The notes beneath the pieces were generated by a model. The model was given only the letters and a program-made list of their open reading frames with translations, ran no database searches and was not told the DNA's origin. 64,000 nt of DNA from Streptomyces sp. WM4235 (GTDB lineage Bacteria > Actinomycetota > Actinomycetes > Streptomycetales > Streptomycetaceae), in contig NZ_LGDE01000226.1 of assembly GCF_001279725.1 (NCBI RefSeq), forward strand, positions 1 to 64,000, given 5' to 3'. Within the stretch, counting starts at the first letter, position 1; every line of letters begins with the position of its first letter. This document shows, piece by piece, positions 39,090 to 47,508 of the stretch. The translations under genes and the position numbers were made by a program.

Positions 39090-39683
39090 TTAGGCCGCGG
39101 GAACCGCCCACTCGATCGGTGAGGGGTGACCGATGGGGGCGTAGACGATCTTCGTGGGGCGCTGGTCGCCGGGAACCGGAAATGGGATCTTGCCGCGCAC
39201 ACAGTCGCCGGCCTTGACCACCGTGGGCATCGTCGGAAACTCGGGCTTCGGCAAGTCGCCACCGTTCAGACCTGTCACTTGAAATCGGGCCCCATCGGCG
39301 TAGGCGAGAGACCAAGGCTCTTGATTCGTTGAGATGTCCGGGCCCTGTGTGTTGCACACCTTCACGTCGACTGCGGCCCATACTCCCTTGCCGTCAACCC
39401 CCAACCCCTCTCCAGGCGGAGTGACTCCCTTGACCGGTTGCTCATAACTCAGCACAACGGTGGTGCCGATGGCCTGCCCCCGGGCCGCGTCTCCCCAACT
39501 CGTGGGTTGGCCAACCTTGAGTACTGCGGCTAGGGCGCTCCGCTCTGGGCTCGGCGTAGAAGCAGGAGCCGGGGTCGCCGGCGACGACGCGCTCCTCTTG
39601 GCTGATGGATCACCGTCACCACCCGAGCAGGCCGTCACCCCCACGAGGATGGATATGCCGAGAGCAGCCGTGCGAGTGCGCAT
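39090..39683 (-). CDS. secreted lipoprotein, DUF4352-like
   Basis: 197 residues. The lipoprotein signal is MRTRTAALGISILVGVTAC with lipobox VTAC at residue 19, then a Ser/Pro/Ala linker (20-50). A beta-rich domain includes GTTVVLSYEQPV, WAAVDVKVCNTQGP and KAGDCVRGKIPFPVP, and looks like the DUF4352/immunoglobulin-like fold of extracellular proteins. Two cysteines (about 110 and 163) could pair. It is the first gene past pmt with reduced GC and marks the left side of the accessory patch. It is divergent from the FokI-like nuclease with 285 bp between. Function is unknown. Confidence 0.8.
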   Translation of the reverse strand: MRTRTAALGISILVGVTACSGGDGDPSAKRSASSPATPAPASTPSPERSALAAVLKVGQPTSWGDAARGQAIGTTVVLSYEQPVKGVTPPGEGLGVDGKGVWAAVDVKVCNTQGPDISTNQEPWSLAYADGARFQVTGLNGGDLPKPEFPTMPTVVKAGDCVRGKIPFPVPGDQRPTKIVYAPIGHPSPIEWAVPAA

Positions 39684-39968
39684 GTTTCTCCCCCACTAGA
39701 CGGACGCAAGGCGATCATGCCGGGTGCGCGCCAGTACGTCTTCCGAGTCACAAAAAATGCGTCTCAGTGCCCGCGTCTGCGGCCCGCAGCCCTGGGGCGT
39801 CCCGGTCGCTATAGAACCCAGAGGGGTGGCCCTTGGCGGGCCACTCACAAGCGTTGAGTCATACGTCCGCGCCTGATGTCACGAGATCCTTCGTTTCCCC
39901 TCCACGGCGGATAGAGGTAGATACGATTCGCGCAGGGAAGGGCAAAATCTCCAGCGGGGTGGGATCTA

Positions 39969-41996
39969 GTGAGCGTGAGTAGCGGATTTCGGGCCTGGCG
40001 GGACCGAGCTAACACTATTGGCTACATTTCTGGCGGCACAGAGGTGCAGGCCTTCATGCTCCGTCAAGTATTGAGTCAACTTCCATGCATGGCGGACGAA
40101 AACCTGTCGCTACTGACTCCTGACGGAAAAGAAGTGAGCACTAATTGCGAAACGCTATGCGCCACGCAGCTTTCGACGTCTGGCTTGGTCGAGCGTCGAG
40201 GTAAGGGTGAGTGGGCGCCCAGTAAGTTCGCGGTCGAATGGCTGAAGTCTGATGACGCATCATCTTTGGCTACACATTTCCAGAATCACGTGAAGTTTTT
40301 CGGTGAGCTACTCGACTCCATCGGGGTTGACACGACCCATGCAGATCTTCTCGAAATCGCCAAGTCATCCTACGGCCTCGCCTGGAATAGTCTCGACCAG
40401 GTTCGCCGCCGTACAGGCTGGCTCAGAAGCCTGGGAATGGTTGAGCTTTGGGGACAAAAGGTCGTGCGCACGGCCGACGGCGACGCACTGTTGACATCCC
40501 TCCCCCTCTGCCTGCCAGAAGAGGCACTCGGCGGCGGGGAGGAAAATATGGAAAACGTCCCGAAGAGTGTTACCGACTTTCTCTCGCAGCACACGAAGAT
40601 TGACCAGGACGAACTCCGTAGGAGGCGGCCGCTAATTGGCTATATTCCGAGGGGAACCAAGGGTACGGCTCGCGATGATGACGCTTCCCTGACACCGATT
40701 GGCGCCATCAGGAAAATTGTCGGAGTACTTGGCACCGGTATGACCGTCGAGGACTTCAGAGAGAGCTGCCGGAGCGAGTTGGGGATCAGCAAGTCCTCGC
40801 TTGAATCAACGCTTCACACTCTGCGCCACATGAAAATTATCGAGCAGTCGGCGTTCAATTTCTATTCCCCCACCCAGGAGGCCACTCGCCTCACCGGCCA
40901 GGGAATGGAGGTTGAGCTAGTCGCATTCCTCCACACCAGGTACGCGTTCTTCGGCGAGATTCTCAACCATCTGGACACACCCACCTCAACCTCGTCTTTG
41001 ACGGGTCTAGCTCGGGAGAGCTACGGATACACGCAGGCCTCTAATGGAGAAATCCGCTTGCGCCTTGGATTTCTCCAGGATGCCGGTCTGGCCGAACGGG
41101 TGGACTGGCAAAGGTTTCGCATTACGGGGTCAGGCAAATCGATTAGATCGCTGCTGAGTATGCAGACCCAAGGGACCGAGAGCGAGATCTCAGTACAGCA
41201 GAGCACACAAGCCGACAAGGATTTGGCTCTCACTCAAGTTATCGAAGCGTTGGGTCGCCACAGCAGAGACGGGAACGAGAGCAGAGAATTTGAAATTGCC
41301 GTCACCGAGGCCTTCAGAATTCTCGGATTCCTGACCGAGCACTTGGGTGGCCCCGGCAATACTGACGTACTGAGCCGTGCAGAACTTTCACCTTCGGACC
41401 GATATAGTGTAATCATCGACACTAAGAGCTCCGGCACGGGTGTGGTTGCGGAGTCGAGTGTGAAGTTCGACGCCCTGCGCGAACACAAGAGGAAGCATGC
41501 AGCCGATTACGTCATCGTTATCGGCCCTAGCTTCGCGAACCGCCTAAAGAATTGGGCGATCGAAAACAGCGTACTCCTGATCGAAGTTGCCGAACTTGTA
41601 TCGATCTTGGAGCGCCATGTCATTAACCCGCTACCCCTGATGGAATTTCGGGAGATCTTCGCGCGCGTCGACGCACCTAAAGACGAGCTGATGGAGCGAT
41701 ACGACCATTTGCAACGCCGCTCCTCCCTATTGCGGAAGATTTTGGATCTCGCCTTCCAAGAGGCCACCGACGAAGACCCCATTGCTGCCGGGTATATCAG
41801 TGTGGAAAACATGGCCTATGCGCTGAGGAAAGAAGTCGCGCCACGGCCGTCAGCGAACGAAATCCGCGAATCACTTGAATTCCTATCCAACCCGATGATT
41901 GGAGCGCTAGAGGAGGATAAGGGTCGCTACAAACTGGCCGACTCTACCGGGAATATCGCCCTCAGGCTTTCCGGTCTCAGCATCTCGCTCTCGTAG
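39969..41996 (+). CDS. solitary FokI-like PD-(D/E)xK restriction-type nuclease with duplicated DNA-binding modules
   Basis: 675 residues from GTG 39969 (a second GTG lies at 39975). Residues about 15-180 and 215-395 are two copies of one module: IGYI(S/P)xGT at the start, then FFGE(L/I)L, a segment ending (K/R)(S/E)SYG, then LRSLGMVE or LQDAGLAE, and a TxxG-x-LL end. Both look like winged-helix DNA-binding units. Residues about 440-570 form the cleavage domain: GFLTEHLGG, D466 (NTDVL), D484 and K486 (SVIIDTKSSG), very close to FokI GKHLGG...PDG...GVIVDTKAYSG. A C-terminal helical tail follows. It is markedly A/T-richer than its neighbours. No methyltransferase is adjacent, so self-protection is unexplained. 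It is probably a mobile defence nuclease (inference). Confidence 0.85.
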   Translation: MSVSSGFRAWRDRANTIGYISGGTEVQAFMLRQVLSQLPCMADENLSLLTPDGKEVSTNCETLCATQLSTSGLVERRGKGEWAPSKFAVEWLKSDDASSLATHFQNHVKFFGELLDSIGVDTTHADLLEIAKSSYGLAWNSLDQVRRRTGWLRSLGMVELWGQKVVRTADGDALLTSLPLCLPEEALGGGEENMENVPKSVTDFLSQHTKIDQDELRRRRPLIGYIPRGTKGTARDDDASLTPIGAIRKIVGVLGTGMTVEDFRESCRSELGISKSSLESTLHTLRHMKIIEQSAFNFYSPTQEATRLTGQGMEVELVAFLHTRYAFFGEILNHLDTPTSTSSLTGLARESYGYTQASNGEIRLRLGFLQDAGLAERVDWQRFRITGSGKSIRSLLSMQTQGTESEISVQQSTQADKDLALTQVIEALGRHSRDGNESREFEIAVTEAFRILGFLTEHLGGPGNTDVLSRAELSPSDRYSVIIDTKSSGTGVVAESSVKFDALREHKRKHAADYVIVIGPSFANRLKNWAIENSVLLIEVAELVSILERHVINPLPLMEFREIFARVDAPKDELMERYDHLQRRSSLLRKILDLAFQEATDEDPIAAGYISVENMAYALRKEVAPRPSANEIRESLEFLSNPMIGALEEDKGRYKLADSTGNIALRLSGLSISLS

Positions 41997-42251
41997 CGCC
42001 ACCTCTCACGCTTTCCAGCATGCTTTCGCCGTCACTGTTCTGTGAGGCGTCCACGAGCGGGACGGTCGGACAGACGCGGCAGCCGTTCGGGCGAGGGCAG
42101 AGGGCAGAACCTCCGCAGGATTTGCTGCGTACGGGGCAGTTCAAGGCCCCCGTCGGCTGAGACGTTCAGCGCGCGTTCCCATGCTCCGGCTCGCAATCCG
42201 GCGGTTCTGGCCCACGTCTGGCCCACCGAGCCCCAACACGGCCGACGGAGG

Positions 42252-42638
42252 TTAGACCCTTCTGCGCTGACTCGGAACGGCGATGTACAACTGCTGGAGA
42301 CCGTGCAGAGCGGCATGGAAGCCAGCCGCGATCTCGCGGGCCCTCTCCTCAGTCTCGATCGGGTACAGGGAGATGTAGTCAGGTGCAATGTTGGCCTGCG
42401 TCACCGTGCCAGCGAGTACCAATGCTTCAGCAGCGGACCGAAGGACTGTCATTGCTTCGTCCGGGATCCTGGGCCCGCTGCTAGTCATAGCGTCGAGCTC
42501 CACCTTCCAGCGCCGGCCCTGACGAGCGACGCATACAAAGATCGCGTTGTTGGTCTTGGCGCTTCGATAGGCCGCGTGGTGAGCTTCCGGATCGGTGCAG
42601 TCGAGGATGAGTGCAGCTGGGAGAGGCGTTCCGAGCAT
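42252..42638 (-). CDS. small hypothetical protein in the accessory patch
   Basis: 128 residues from ATG 42638; GTG 42668 would add ten residues, and neither start has a good ribosome binding site. The sequence reads as a real alpha/beta domain: PLPAALILDC, NAIFVCVARQGRRWKVELDA, then helices IPDEAMTVLRSAAEALVLAG and ERAREIAAGFHAALHGL. I do not recognise a family. It is convergent with the FokI-like nuclease gene, 255 bp beyond its end, and has mixed base composition typical of transferred DNA. It may be an intact cargo gene or the remainder of a longer one. Confidence 0.55.
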   Translation of the reverse strand: MLGTPLPAALILDCTDPEAHHAAYRSAKTNNAIFVCVARQGRRWKVELDAMTSSGPRIPDEAMTVLRSAAEALVLAGTVTQANIAPDYISLYPIETEERAREIAAGFHAALHGLQQLYIAVPSQRRRV

Positions 42639-42799
42639 CGGTATGCACCCATCGTCGCAGGCGCTCACCCCAGAAATCAGGCAAACAGGAGGTCGGCCAC
42701 AGCCCTGATCGTTCGGAATGTCATCCGTCGCCGTCAGGCCGCGAGCATCTACCGCCTCCGCGCACACCCCGCCTGAGGCCGGGCCGGCCGGGCAACGCA

Positions 42800-42833
42800 G
42801 AAGGCCCCGGCCGGTTTCCCGGTCGGGGCCTTC
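42800..42833 (-). terminator. hairpin beside the tRNA-Ser fragment
   Basis: A 15-bp stem (one G-T pair), GAAGGCCCCGGCCGG with CCGGTCGGGGCCTTC, lies 18 bp beyond the CCA-side end of the tRNA-Ser fragment when read on the minus strand. It looks like the former tRNA or element terminator. Confidence 0.75.
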
Positions 42834-42851
42834 AAGTGCCCGGTGAGGCAC

Positions 42852-42907
42852 TGGCAGAGGATACGAGATTCGACTCGTGAGGGGTTGCCCCCCAACACGC
42901 TTTCCAA
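42852..42907 (-). other. degenerate 3' half of a tRNA-Ser (candidate att remnant)
   Basis: Read on the minus strand, these 56 bases match the 3' part of tRNA-Ser (GGA) from the anticodon loop to CCA: TTGGAAAGCGTG, a long variable arm GGGGGGCAACCCC, a T arm CACGAG/CTCGTA-like and the acceptor end ATCCTCTGCCA. The 5' half is absent, and the T loop has lost one T of TTCGAA. It therefore cannot fold as a tRNA. Starting in the anticodon loop and ending at CCA is the usual extent of an att core left by tyrosine-integrase elements. Confidence 0.8.
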
Positions 42908-43046
42908 CTGTCCGCGTGGCCGTTCACGGGGGTTCGCGGCGTCCGCGCAGCAGCCCAGACAGCGCGCTTGCACGGCGGTGAAGCCAGGCGGCCGTCCGCG
43001 CACTGGACAAAGACCGGGACAACGGATCTGGCATGGCGGGCCCGCA

Positions 43047-43136
43047 TTGCCGTTCCCGGAGTTGCGGGGAGCAGCCGCGGACCTGGGCGTTGAAAAGCGC
43101 GGCCGGAGGTTCATCCCCGCGCGTGCGGGGAGCAGG
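43047..43136 (-). CRISPR. relic type I-E CRISPR array, two repeats and one spacer
   Basis: An intact 29-bp repeat (43108-43136, core CCCCGCGCGTGCGGGG followed by AGCAG) is the Streptomyces type I-E form. Exactly 61 bp away lies a second copy (43047-43075) identical over the 12-base TGCGGGGAGCAG end but decayed in the rest, enclosing a 32-bp spacer (43076-43107). On the minus strand the decayed copy is the leader-distal repeat with a degenerate 3' half, as expected of terminal repeats. There are no cas genes in the window. Confidence 0.8.
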
Positions 43137-43458
43137 CTTGCTGAGCTGGGACGGTATCCGGCTCGGCCGGCACTTTGCAGTACTTTCGCCGATTCCGGCG
43201 TACCGGGCGAAGGCCACAGACCCCCGGCCGGCATCTGGCGCGGCTCGCGCCCACCGCATGACGCGGCGCCCCGGGTGAGCGGCCCGCGGCCCGCCCGTGC
43301 CGGCGTCACCTGGACACCCGGAGTCGCGCGCAACCGCGCCCACCCCCAACGCTCCACCCCCGTCGCCGCGTTCGGCGTGTGACGGGCGGCACGTTCCGGT
43401 CCGGTAACAACACGCGCAACACGCGCTCGCTCAGCGTAATGTCCACACCAGGGGTTCT

Positions 43459-43470
43459 TGAACATGTTCA
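43459..43470. promoter_or_regulatory. palindrome TGAACATGTTCA upstream of the PBP gene
   Basis: A perfect 12-bp palindrome lies 31 bp before the PBP start, within the likely promoter or leader. Two bases separate the GAAC/GTTC half-sites, so it does not fit the actinobacterial LexA box, which needs four. The binding protein is unknown. Confidence 0.45.
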
Positions 43471-43501
43471 GAGAACCGTGGCTCCTGGGGAGGGGACGCA
43501 A

Positions 43502-45187
43502 GTGAACGGGGCGGCGAAGGGTGCCATCATCGGCGGGGTGTTCCTCGCGATGGTCGGCGGTGCCGGGTACGGCATGTACTCACTGGTCGGCGACACCGGC
43601 GGGGAGAAGGACGACACGGTTGCCGGCAAGACGGCGACCGGCGCGTCGAGGGGCGAGGGCCCGGTCACCGAGAAGGAGACCGCGGAGGCCGCGAAGGGCT
43701 TCCTGACGGCATGGGCGGCCGGGGACGAGCGCACGGCGGCCGACTGGACGAACAACGCGTCCGAGGCGCTGTCGGCGGTCGCCGACTTCAAGACCAGGGC
43801 CTACGTGTCCAAGGCGGTGATCACCCCCGGCACCCCGAGCGGCACGACCGTGCCCTTCAAGGTCGAGGCCGAGGTCACCTACGAGGGCACGACCAAGCCC
43901 CTCGCGTACGAGTCCCGGCTCACCGTGGTCCGCGGACTCAGCACCGGGAAGGCCCTGGTCGACTGGCAGGCCTCGGTGATCCATCCGGACCTCAAGCGCG
44001 GCGAGCGGCTGCGCGCGGGCACGCCGGCCAGTCCCCCGGTCAAGCTGGTGGACCGCAACGACCAGGAACTGACCCCGGAGAAGTACCCGTCGCTGCGGCC
44101 CGTGCTGGCCCAACTGCGCGAGGCCTACGGCAGCAAGGCCGGCGGCAAGGCGGGAGCGGAGCTGTGGATCGAACCGGCCACCGCCACCGCCACTACCGCC
44201 ACCACCGCCCAGGACGGTGACGCCGGGCAGGACGGCGGCGGCAGACGCACGCTGTTGACCCTGGTGGCGGGCGAGCCGAGCACGCTCAAGACGTACCTGG
44301 ACGCGAAGGTGCAGGCGGCGGCGGAGCAGGCGGTGGCCAAGTACCCGGAGTCCTCGGTGGTGGCCGTCAAGCCGAGCAACGGCCACATCCTGGCAATCGC
44401 CAACCACCGCAAGGACGGCTACAACGCGGCGATGACGGGCACGCGCGCACCCGGCTCGACGATGAAGATCGTCACGGCGGCGATGCTGCTCGACCGGGGC
44501 AAGGTGGCCGCCGACAGCCCCGCCCCGTGCGACAAGACGGTCTCCTGGGGCGGCCGTTCCTTCCACAACCTGAGCAACTTCCAACTGCCGGCGGGCACGA
44601 ACTTCGCGACGAGCTTCGCCAAGTCCTGCAACACCGCCTTCATCAAGCAGATCAAGGAGGTCGACGAGGACGCCGCGCTGTCGAAGGAGGCCACGGAGGT
44701 CTTCGGCATCGGCCTGGACTGGAAGACGGGCATCAAGTCCTTCGACGGCAAGGTTCCGGTGACGACCGGAGCGGAGTCGGCGGCCGAGTACATCGGGCAG
44801 GGCCAGATCACCATGAACCCGCTGAACATCGCGTCCATCACGGCGACGGCACGCAGCGGCCGGTTCCACCAGCCCCTGCTGGTCTCCCCCGAGCTGGACG
44901 GCCGGCCGACCGCGACGGCGGCGCGCACGATGAAGTCGTCGGTGCGCGGCCAACTCGTCTCCATGATGCGGCTGACGGCGACCAGCGGTACCGGCGCCGA
45001 CGCCATGGCCTCGGTCGGCGGCGACAAGGGCGCGAAGACCGGTTCGGCGGAGGTGGACGGCGCGGCGAGCCCGGACAGTTGGTTCACGGGCTTCAGCGAC
45101 GACGTGGCCGCGGCGGCGATGGTCGAGGGCGGCGGCCACGGCGGTGCCGCGGCGGGCCCGATCGTGGCGGCGGTCCTGCGTTCCTGA
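43502..45187 (+). CDS. class B penicillin-binding protein (MecA-N-like domain plus transpeptidase)
   Basis: 561 residues from GTG 43502, with AGGGG upstream. A single N-terminal membrane anchor (about 6-26, GAIIGGVFLAMVGGAGYGMYSL) precedes an NTF2/MecA_N-like domain (about 55-165). A penicillin-binding transpeptidase follows with all three motifs: S319-TMK322, S375-C-N377 and K512-T-G. The dimerisation region is shorter than in FtsI-like PBPs. Such PBPs in Streptomyces cluster near pmt and are linked to sporulation-septum or envelope growth. A 20-residue Thr/Ala and Gly/Asp-rich insertion (about 222-245) precedes the catalytic domain. Confidence 0.93.
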   Translation: MNGAAKGAIIGGVFLAMVGGAGYGMYSLVGDTGGEKDDTVAGKTATGASRGEGPVTEKETAEAAKGFLTAWAAGDERTAADWTNNASEALSAVADFKTRAYVSKAVITPGTPSGTTVPFKVEAEVTYEGTTKPLAYESRLTVVRGLSTGKALVDWQASVIHPDLKRGERLRAGTPASPPVKLVDRNDQELTPEKYPSLRPVLAQLREAYGSKAGGKAGAELWIEPATATATTATTAQDGDAGQDGGGRRTLLTLVAGEPSTLKTYLDAKVQAAAEQAVAKYPESSVVAVKPSNGHILAIANHRKDGYNAAMTGTRAPGSTMKIVTAAMLLDRGKVAADSPAPCDKTVSWGGRSFHNLSNFQLPAGTNFATSFAKSCNTAFIKQIKEVDEDAALSKEATEVFGIGLDWKTGIKSFDGKVPVTTGAESAAEYIGQGQITMNPLNIASITATARSGRFHQPLLVSPELDGRPTATAARTMKSSVRGQLVSMMRLTATSGTGADAMASVGGDKGAKTGSAEVDGAASPDSWFTGFSDDVAAAAMVEGGGHGGAAAGPIVAAVLRS

Positions 45188-45293
45188 CCCCGCCGTACGA
45201 GCGTGCGTCCGGCACCCGCCGTACGAGCGGGCGCACGGGACACGGGGGCACCCGCCATACAGGCGTGCGCACGGCACCCGCCGTACGCACCCA
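45187..45293. repeat. imperfect repeats of a CCGCCGTACGAGCG unit
   Basis: Four imperfect copies, at about 45190, 45217, 45257 and 45282, follow the PBP stop, with a GTGCGCACGG-type filler. No gene fits the 193-bp gap to the convergent hydrolase gene. It may act as a diffuse terminator. Confidence 0.6.
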
Positions 45294-45380
45294 CCCCCGG
45301 ATCCCCGGATCCCCGCGCCCCGACCCCGCACGCCCCCGCCGACCCGCACGCCCCGACCCGCGCCCGCGGCAAGGCCCCGC

Positions 45381-46649
45381 TCAGAGGGACGCGCGTACCG
45401 CCCGGACCAGGGCCTGTGCGCGGGGGTCGGCGGTGACCGACTTGGCCAGGGAGTTGGTGACGTACCCGAAGCCGATGCCCGCCTCCGCGTCGGCGAAGGC
45501 CAGCGAACCGCCGCGTCCCGGGTGCCCGAAGGAGGCCGGGGACAGCAGCGGGGAGGCCGGACCGTGCAGCATGTAGCCGGGGCCGAAGCGGGTGTTGACG
45601 ACGAGTACCCGGTCCGGTCCCGAGGACAGTTCCGAGGACGCCAGGGCCGCGGTCTCGGGGGTGAAGAGGCGGGTTCCGTCCTCGGTGTCGCCCAGCAGCG
45701 CGGCGTAGAAGCCGGCCAGGGCCCGGGCGGTGCCGATGCCGGCCGAGGCGGGCAGTTCGGCGGCCCGGTAGGCGGGGTCGTTCTCGTCGGGCAGGGGGTC
45801 GATGGCCGCGAAGGCGCGTCGGGTCGGCGAGTGCGGGTCGGCGTAGGCCTCCGAAACGTTTCTGCGCGGCCGGGTGCGCAGCGCTCCCGCCGACGCCGGC
45901 GGCTCCACCGGTCCGACCCTGCCGACCCGTCCCGCCTCGGCGTCGGGCAGCCCGATCCAGAAGTCCAGTCCCAGCGGGCCCGTGACCTCCCGCGCGAGCC
46001 ACTGCCCCACCGACATCCCGGTCACCCGGAGCACCAGTTCCGACAGCAGCCAGCTGTACGTCTGCGCGTGGTAGCCGTGGTCCGTGCCGGGCTGCCAGAA
46101 GGCGGTCTGTTCGGCGACGGCCCGCGGCCCGCTCTCGCCGTCCGCCGCCTGGGCCGGCGTCAACGGTCGGTCCAGCGCCGGGACGCCCGCACGGTGTGCC
46201 AGCAGGTCGCGGACCCGTGCCCGCTCCTTGCCGCCCGCCTTGAACTCCGGCCAGTGGGCTCCGACCGGCGCGTCCAGGTCCAGCAGCCCCCGCTGGTGGA
46301 GAAGCAGCGGGACGGCCGCGGCGACGCCCTTGGTGGCCGAGCGCACGACCTGCGCCGTGTCCGCGGTCCAGGGCGCGCCGCCGCCCGAGCCATCGGCCCC
46401 GCCGCCCGAGCCATCGGCTCCGGCGCCCGAGCCATCGGTCCCGGCGCCCGGTCCGCCGGTCGCGGATCCGCCCGGGCCCCGGGGGTCGCCGCCGTCCACG
46501 TCCTTCGTGCCGGCCCACAGGTCCACGACCTTGCGGCCGTCGCGGTACACGGCCACGGCCGCGCCCCGGTCCCCGAGCACCTCGAAGTTGCGCGCGAACG
46601 CGTCCCGGACGGCCTCGAAGCCCTCCGTCACCTCACCATGGATCTCCAC
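45381..46649 (-). CDS. class C beta-lactamase-like serine hydrolase/esterase
   Basis: 422 residues from ATG 46649. The catalytic SxxK is in VVRSATKGVAA, the tyrosine motif in HAQTYSWLLSELV, and the third motif in FGHPGRGGS. No signal peptide is visible, so it is cytoplasmic, like EstB-type esterases rather than a true beta-lactamase. A Gly/Asp/Ser-rich insertion, about residues 53-92 with GSGAGADGSGGGADGSGGG-type repeats, interrupts the region before the nucleophile and is encoded by slipped repeats; it is likely a surface loop. Substrate is unknown. It follows nikO on the same strand by 28 bp and may be read from the nickel operon. Confidence 0.88.
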   Translation of the reverse strand: MEIHGEVTEGFEAVRDAFARNFEVLGDRGAAVAVYRDGRKVVDLWAGTKDVDGGDPRGPGGSATGGPGAGTDGSGAGADGSGGGADGSGGGAPWTADTAQVVRSATKGVAAAVPLLLHQRGLLDLDAPVGAHWPEFKAGGKERARVRDLLAHRAGVPALDRPLTPAQAADGESGPRAVAEQTAFWQPGTDHGYHAQTYSWLLSELVLRVTGMSVGQWLAREVTGPLGLDFWIGLPDAEAGRVGRVGPVEPPASAGALRTRPRRNVSEAYADPHSPTRRAFAAIDPLPDENDPAYRAAELPASAGIGTARALAGFYAALLGDTEDGTRLFTPETAALASSELSSGPDRVLVVNTRFGPGYMLHGPASPLLSPASFGHPGRGGSLAFADAEAGIGFGYVTNSLAKSVTADPRAQALVRAVRASL

Positions 46650-46677
46650 GACGGTTCCAACAACCGACCGCGGGCGC

Positions 46678-47508
46678 TTATGCCGCCGGGGCCGGGGTCC
46701 CGGGGCCCGGCGCGGCGGTCGTCGGCGTCGGCGTCGGCGGTGTCACCGAACGCGGATCGAAGCCGAAGGGGAGTTCCAGCCGGTGGGCGCCCATCAGTTC
46801 CTCGTCGCACAGCAGGTCCTGCGTCCGCCCGTCGGCGGTGATGACCCCGTCGCTGAGGATCACCGCGCGCGGGCACAGTTCCAGCGCGTACGGCAGGTCG
46901 TGCGTGACCATGAGCACCGTCACGTCCAGCGAGCGCAGGATGTCGGCCAGCTCGCGCCGCGAGGCGGGGTCGAGGTTGGAGGAGGGCTCGTCCAGGACCA
47001 GGATCTCGGGCCGCATCGCCAGTACGGTGGCCACCGCCACCCGTCGGCGTTGACCGAAGGACAGGTGGTGCGGCGGCCGGTCCGCGAAGGCGGCCATGCC
47101 GACCTGTTCCAGCGCCTCCCGGACCCGCCGCTCCAGTTCCGCGCCCCGCATGCCGGCGGCGGCGGGGCCGAAGGCCACGTCCTCGCGCACGGTGGGCATG
47201 AACAACTGGTCGTCGGGGTCCTGGAAGACGATGCCGACCCGGCGGCGGATCTCGGCGAAGTTCCGCTTCTCCACGGGCAGCCCGGCCACGGTCACGGTGC
47301 CGACCCCGCCGGCGAGGATGCCGTTGAGGTGAAGGACGAGCGTGGTCTTCCCCGCGCCGTTGGGGCCGAGGAGGGCGACGCGTTCCCCCTGCCCGACGGT
47401 CAGGTTCACGCCGAAGAGGGCCTGGTGTCCGTCCGGGTAGGCGTAGGCGAGGCCGGAGACGTCCAGCGAGGGCGGTGCGGGGGTCGAGGGGGCGTTCACG
47501 GCGTCCAT
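46678..47508 (-). CDS. nikO: nickel/cobalt ECF transporter ATPase (NikO/CbiO)
   Basis: 276 residues. ATP-binding subunit of an energy-coupling-factor transporter: Walker A LLGPNGAGKTTLVLHLNGIL, Q-loop VFQDPDDQLFMPTV, signature LSFGQRRRVAVA, Walker B ILVLDEPSSNLD and switch MVTHDLPYALEL. The FQDPDDQ motif is specific to CbiO/EcfA-type ATPases. It is last of nikMN-nikQ-nikO. Nickel is favoured over cobalt because of the Nur-like box upstream of the operon. The C-terminal Pro/Thr tail (about 252-276) is low complexity. Confidence 0.93.
   Translation of the reverse strand: MDAVNAPSTPAPPSLDVSGLAYAYPDGHQALFGVNLTVGQGERVALLGPNGAGKTTLVLHLNGILAGGVGTVTVAGLPVEKRNFAEIRRRVGIVFQDPDDQLFMPTVREDVAFGPAAAGMRGAELERRVREALEQVGMAAFADRPPHHLSFGQRRRVAVATVLAMRPEILVLDEPSSNLDPASRRELADILRSLDVTVLMVTHDLPYALELCPRAVILSDGVITADGRTQDLLCDEELMGAHRLELPFGFDPRSVTPPTPTPTTAAPGPGTPAPAA

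Noticed and set aside
42032-42388. Minus-strand frame between the nuclease and the small gene as an integrase or excisionase remnant
   Set aside because: No catalytic Arg/His/Tyr motifs or HTH; composition is that of a shadow frame.
43459-43470. TGAACATGTTCA as an SOS (LexA) box
   Set aside because: The actinobacterial LexA site needs GAAC-N4-GTTC; here the spacing is 2 bp.
45381-46649. Serine hydrolase as a secreted beta-lactamase linked to the neighbouring PBP
   Set aside because: No signal peptide or twin-arginine leader, and the gene is on the opposite strand, behind nikO.
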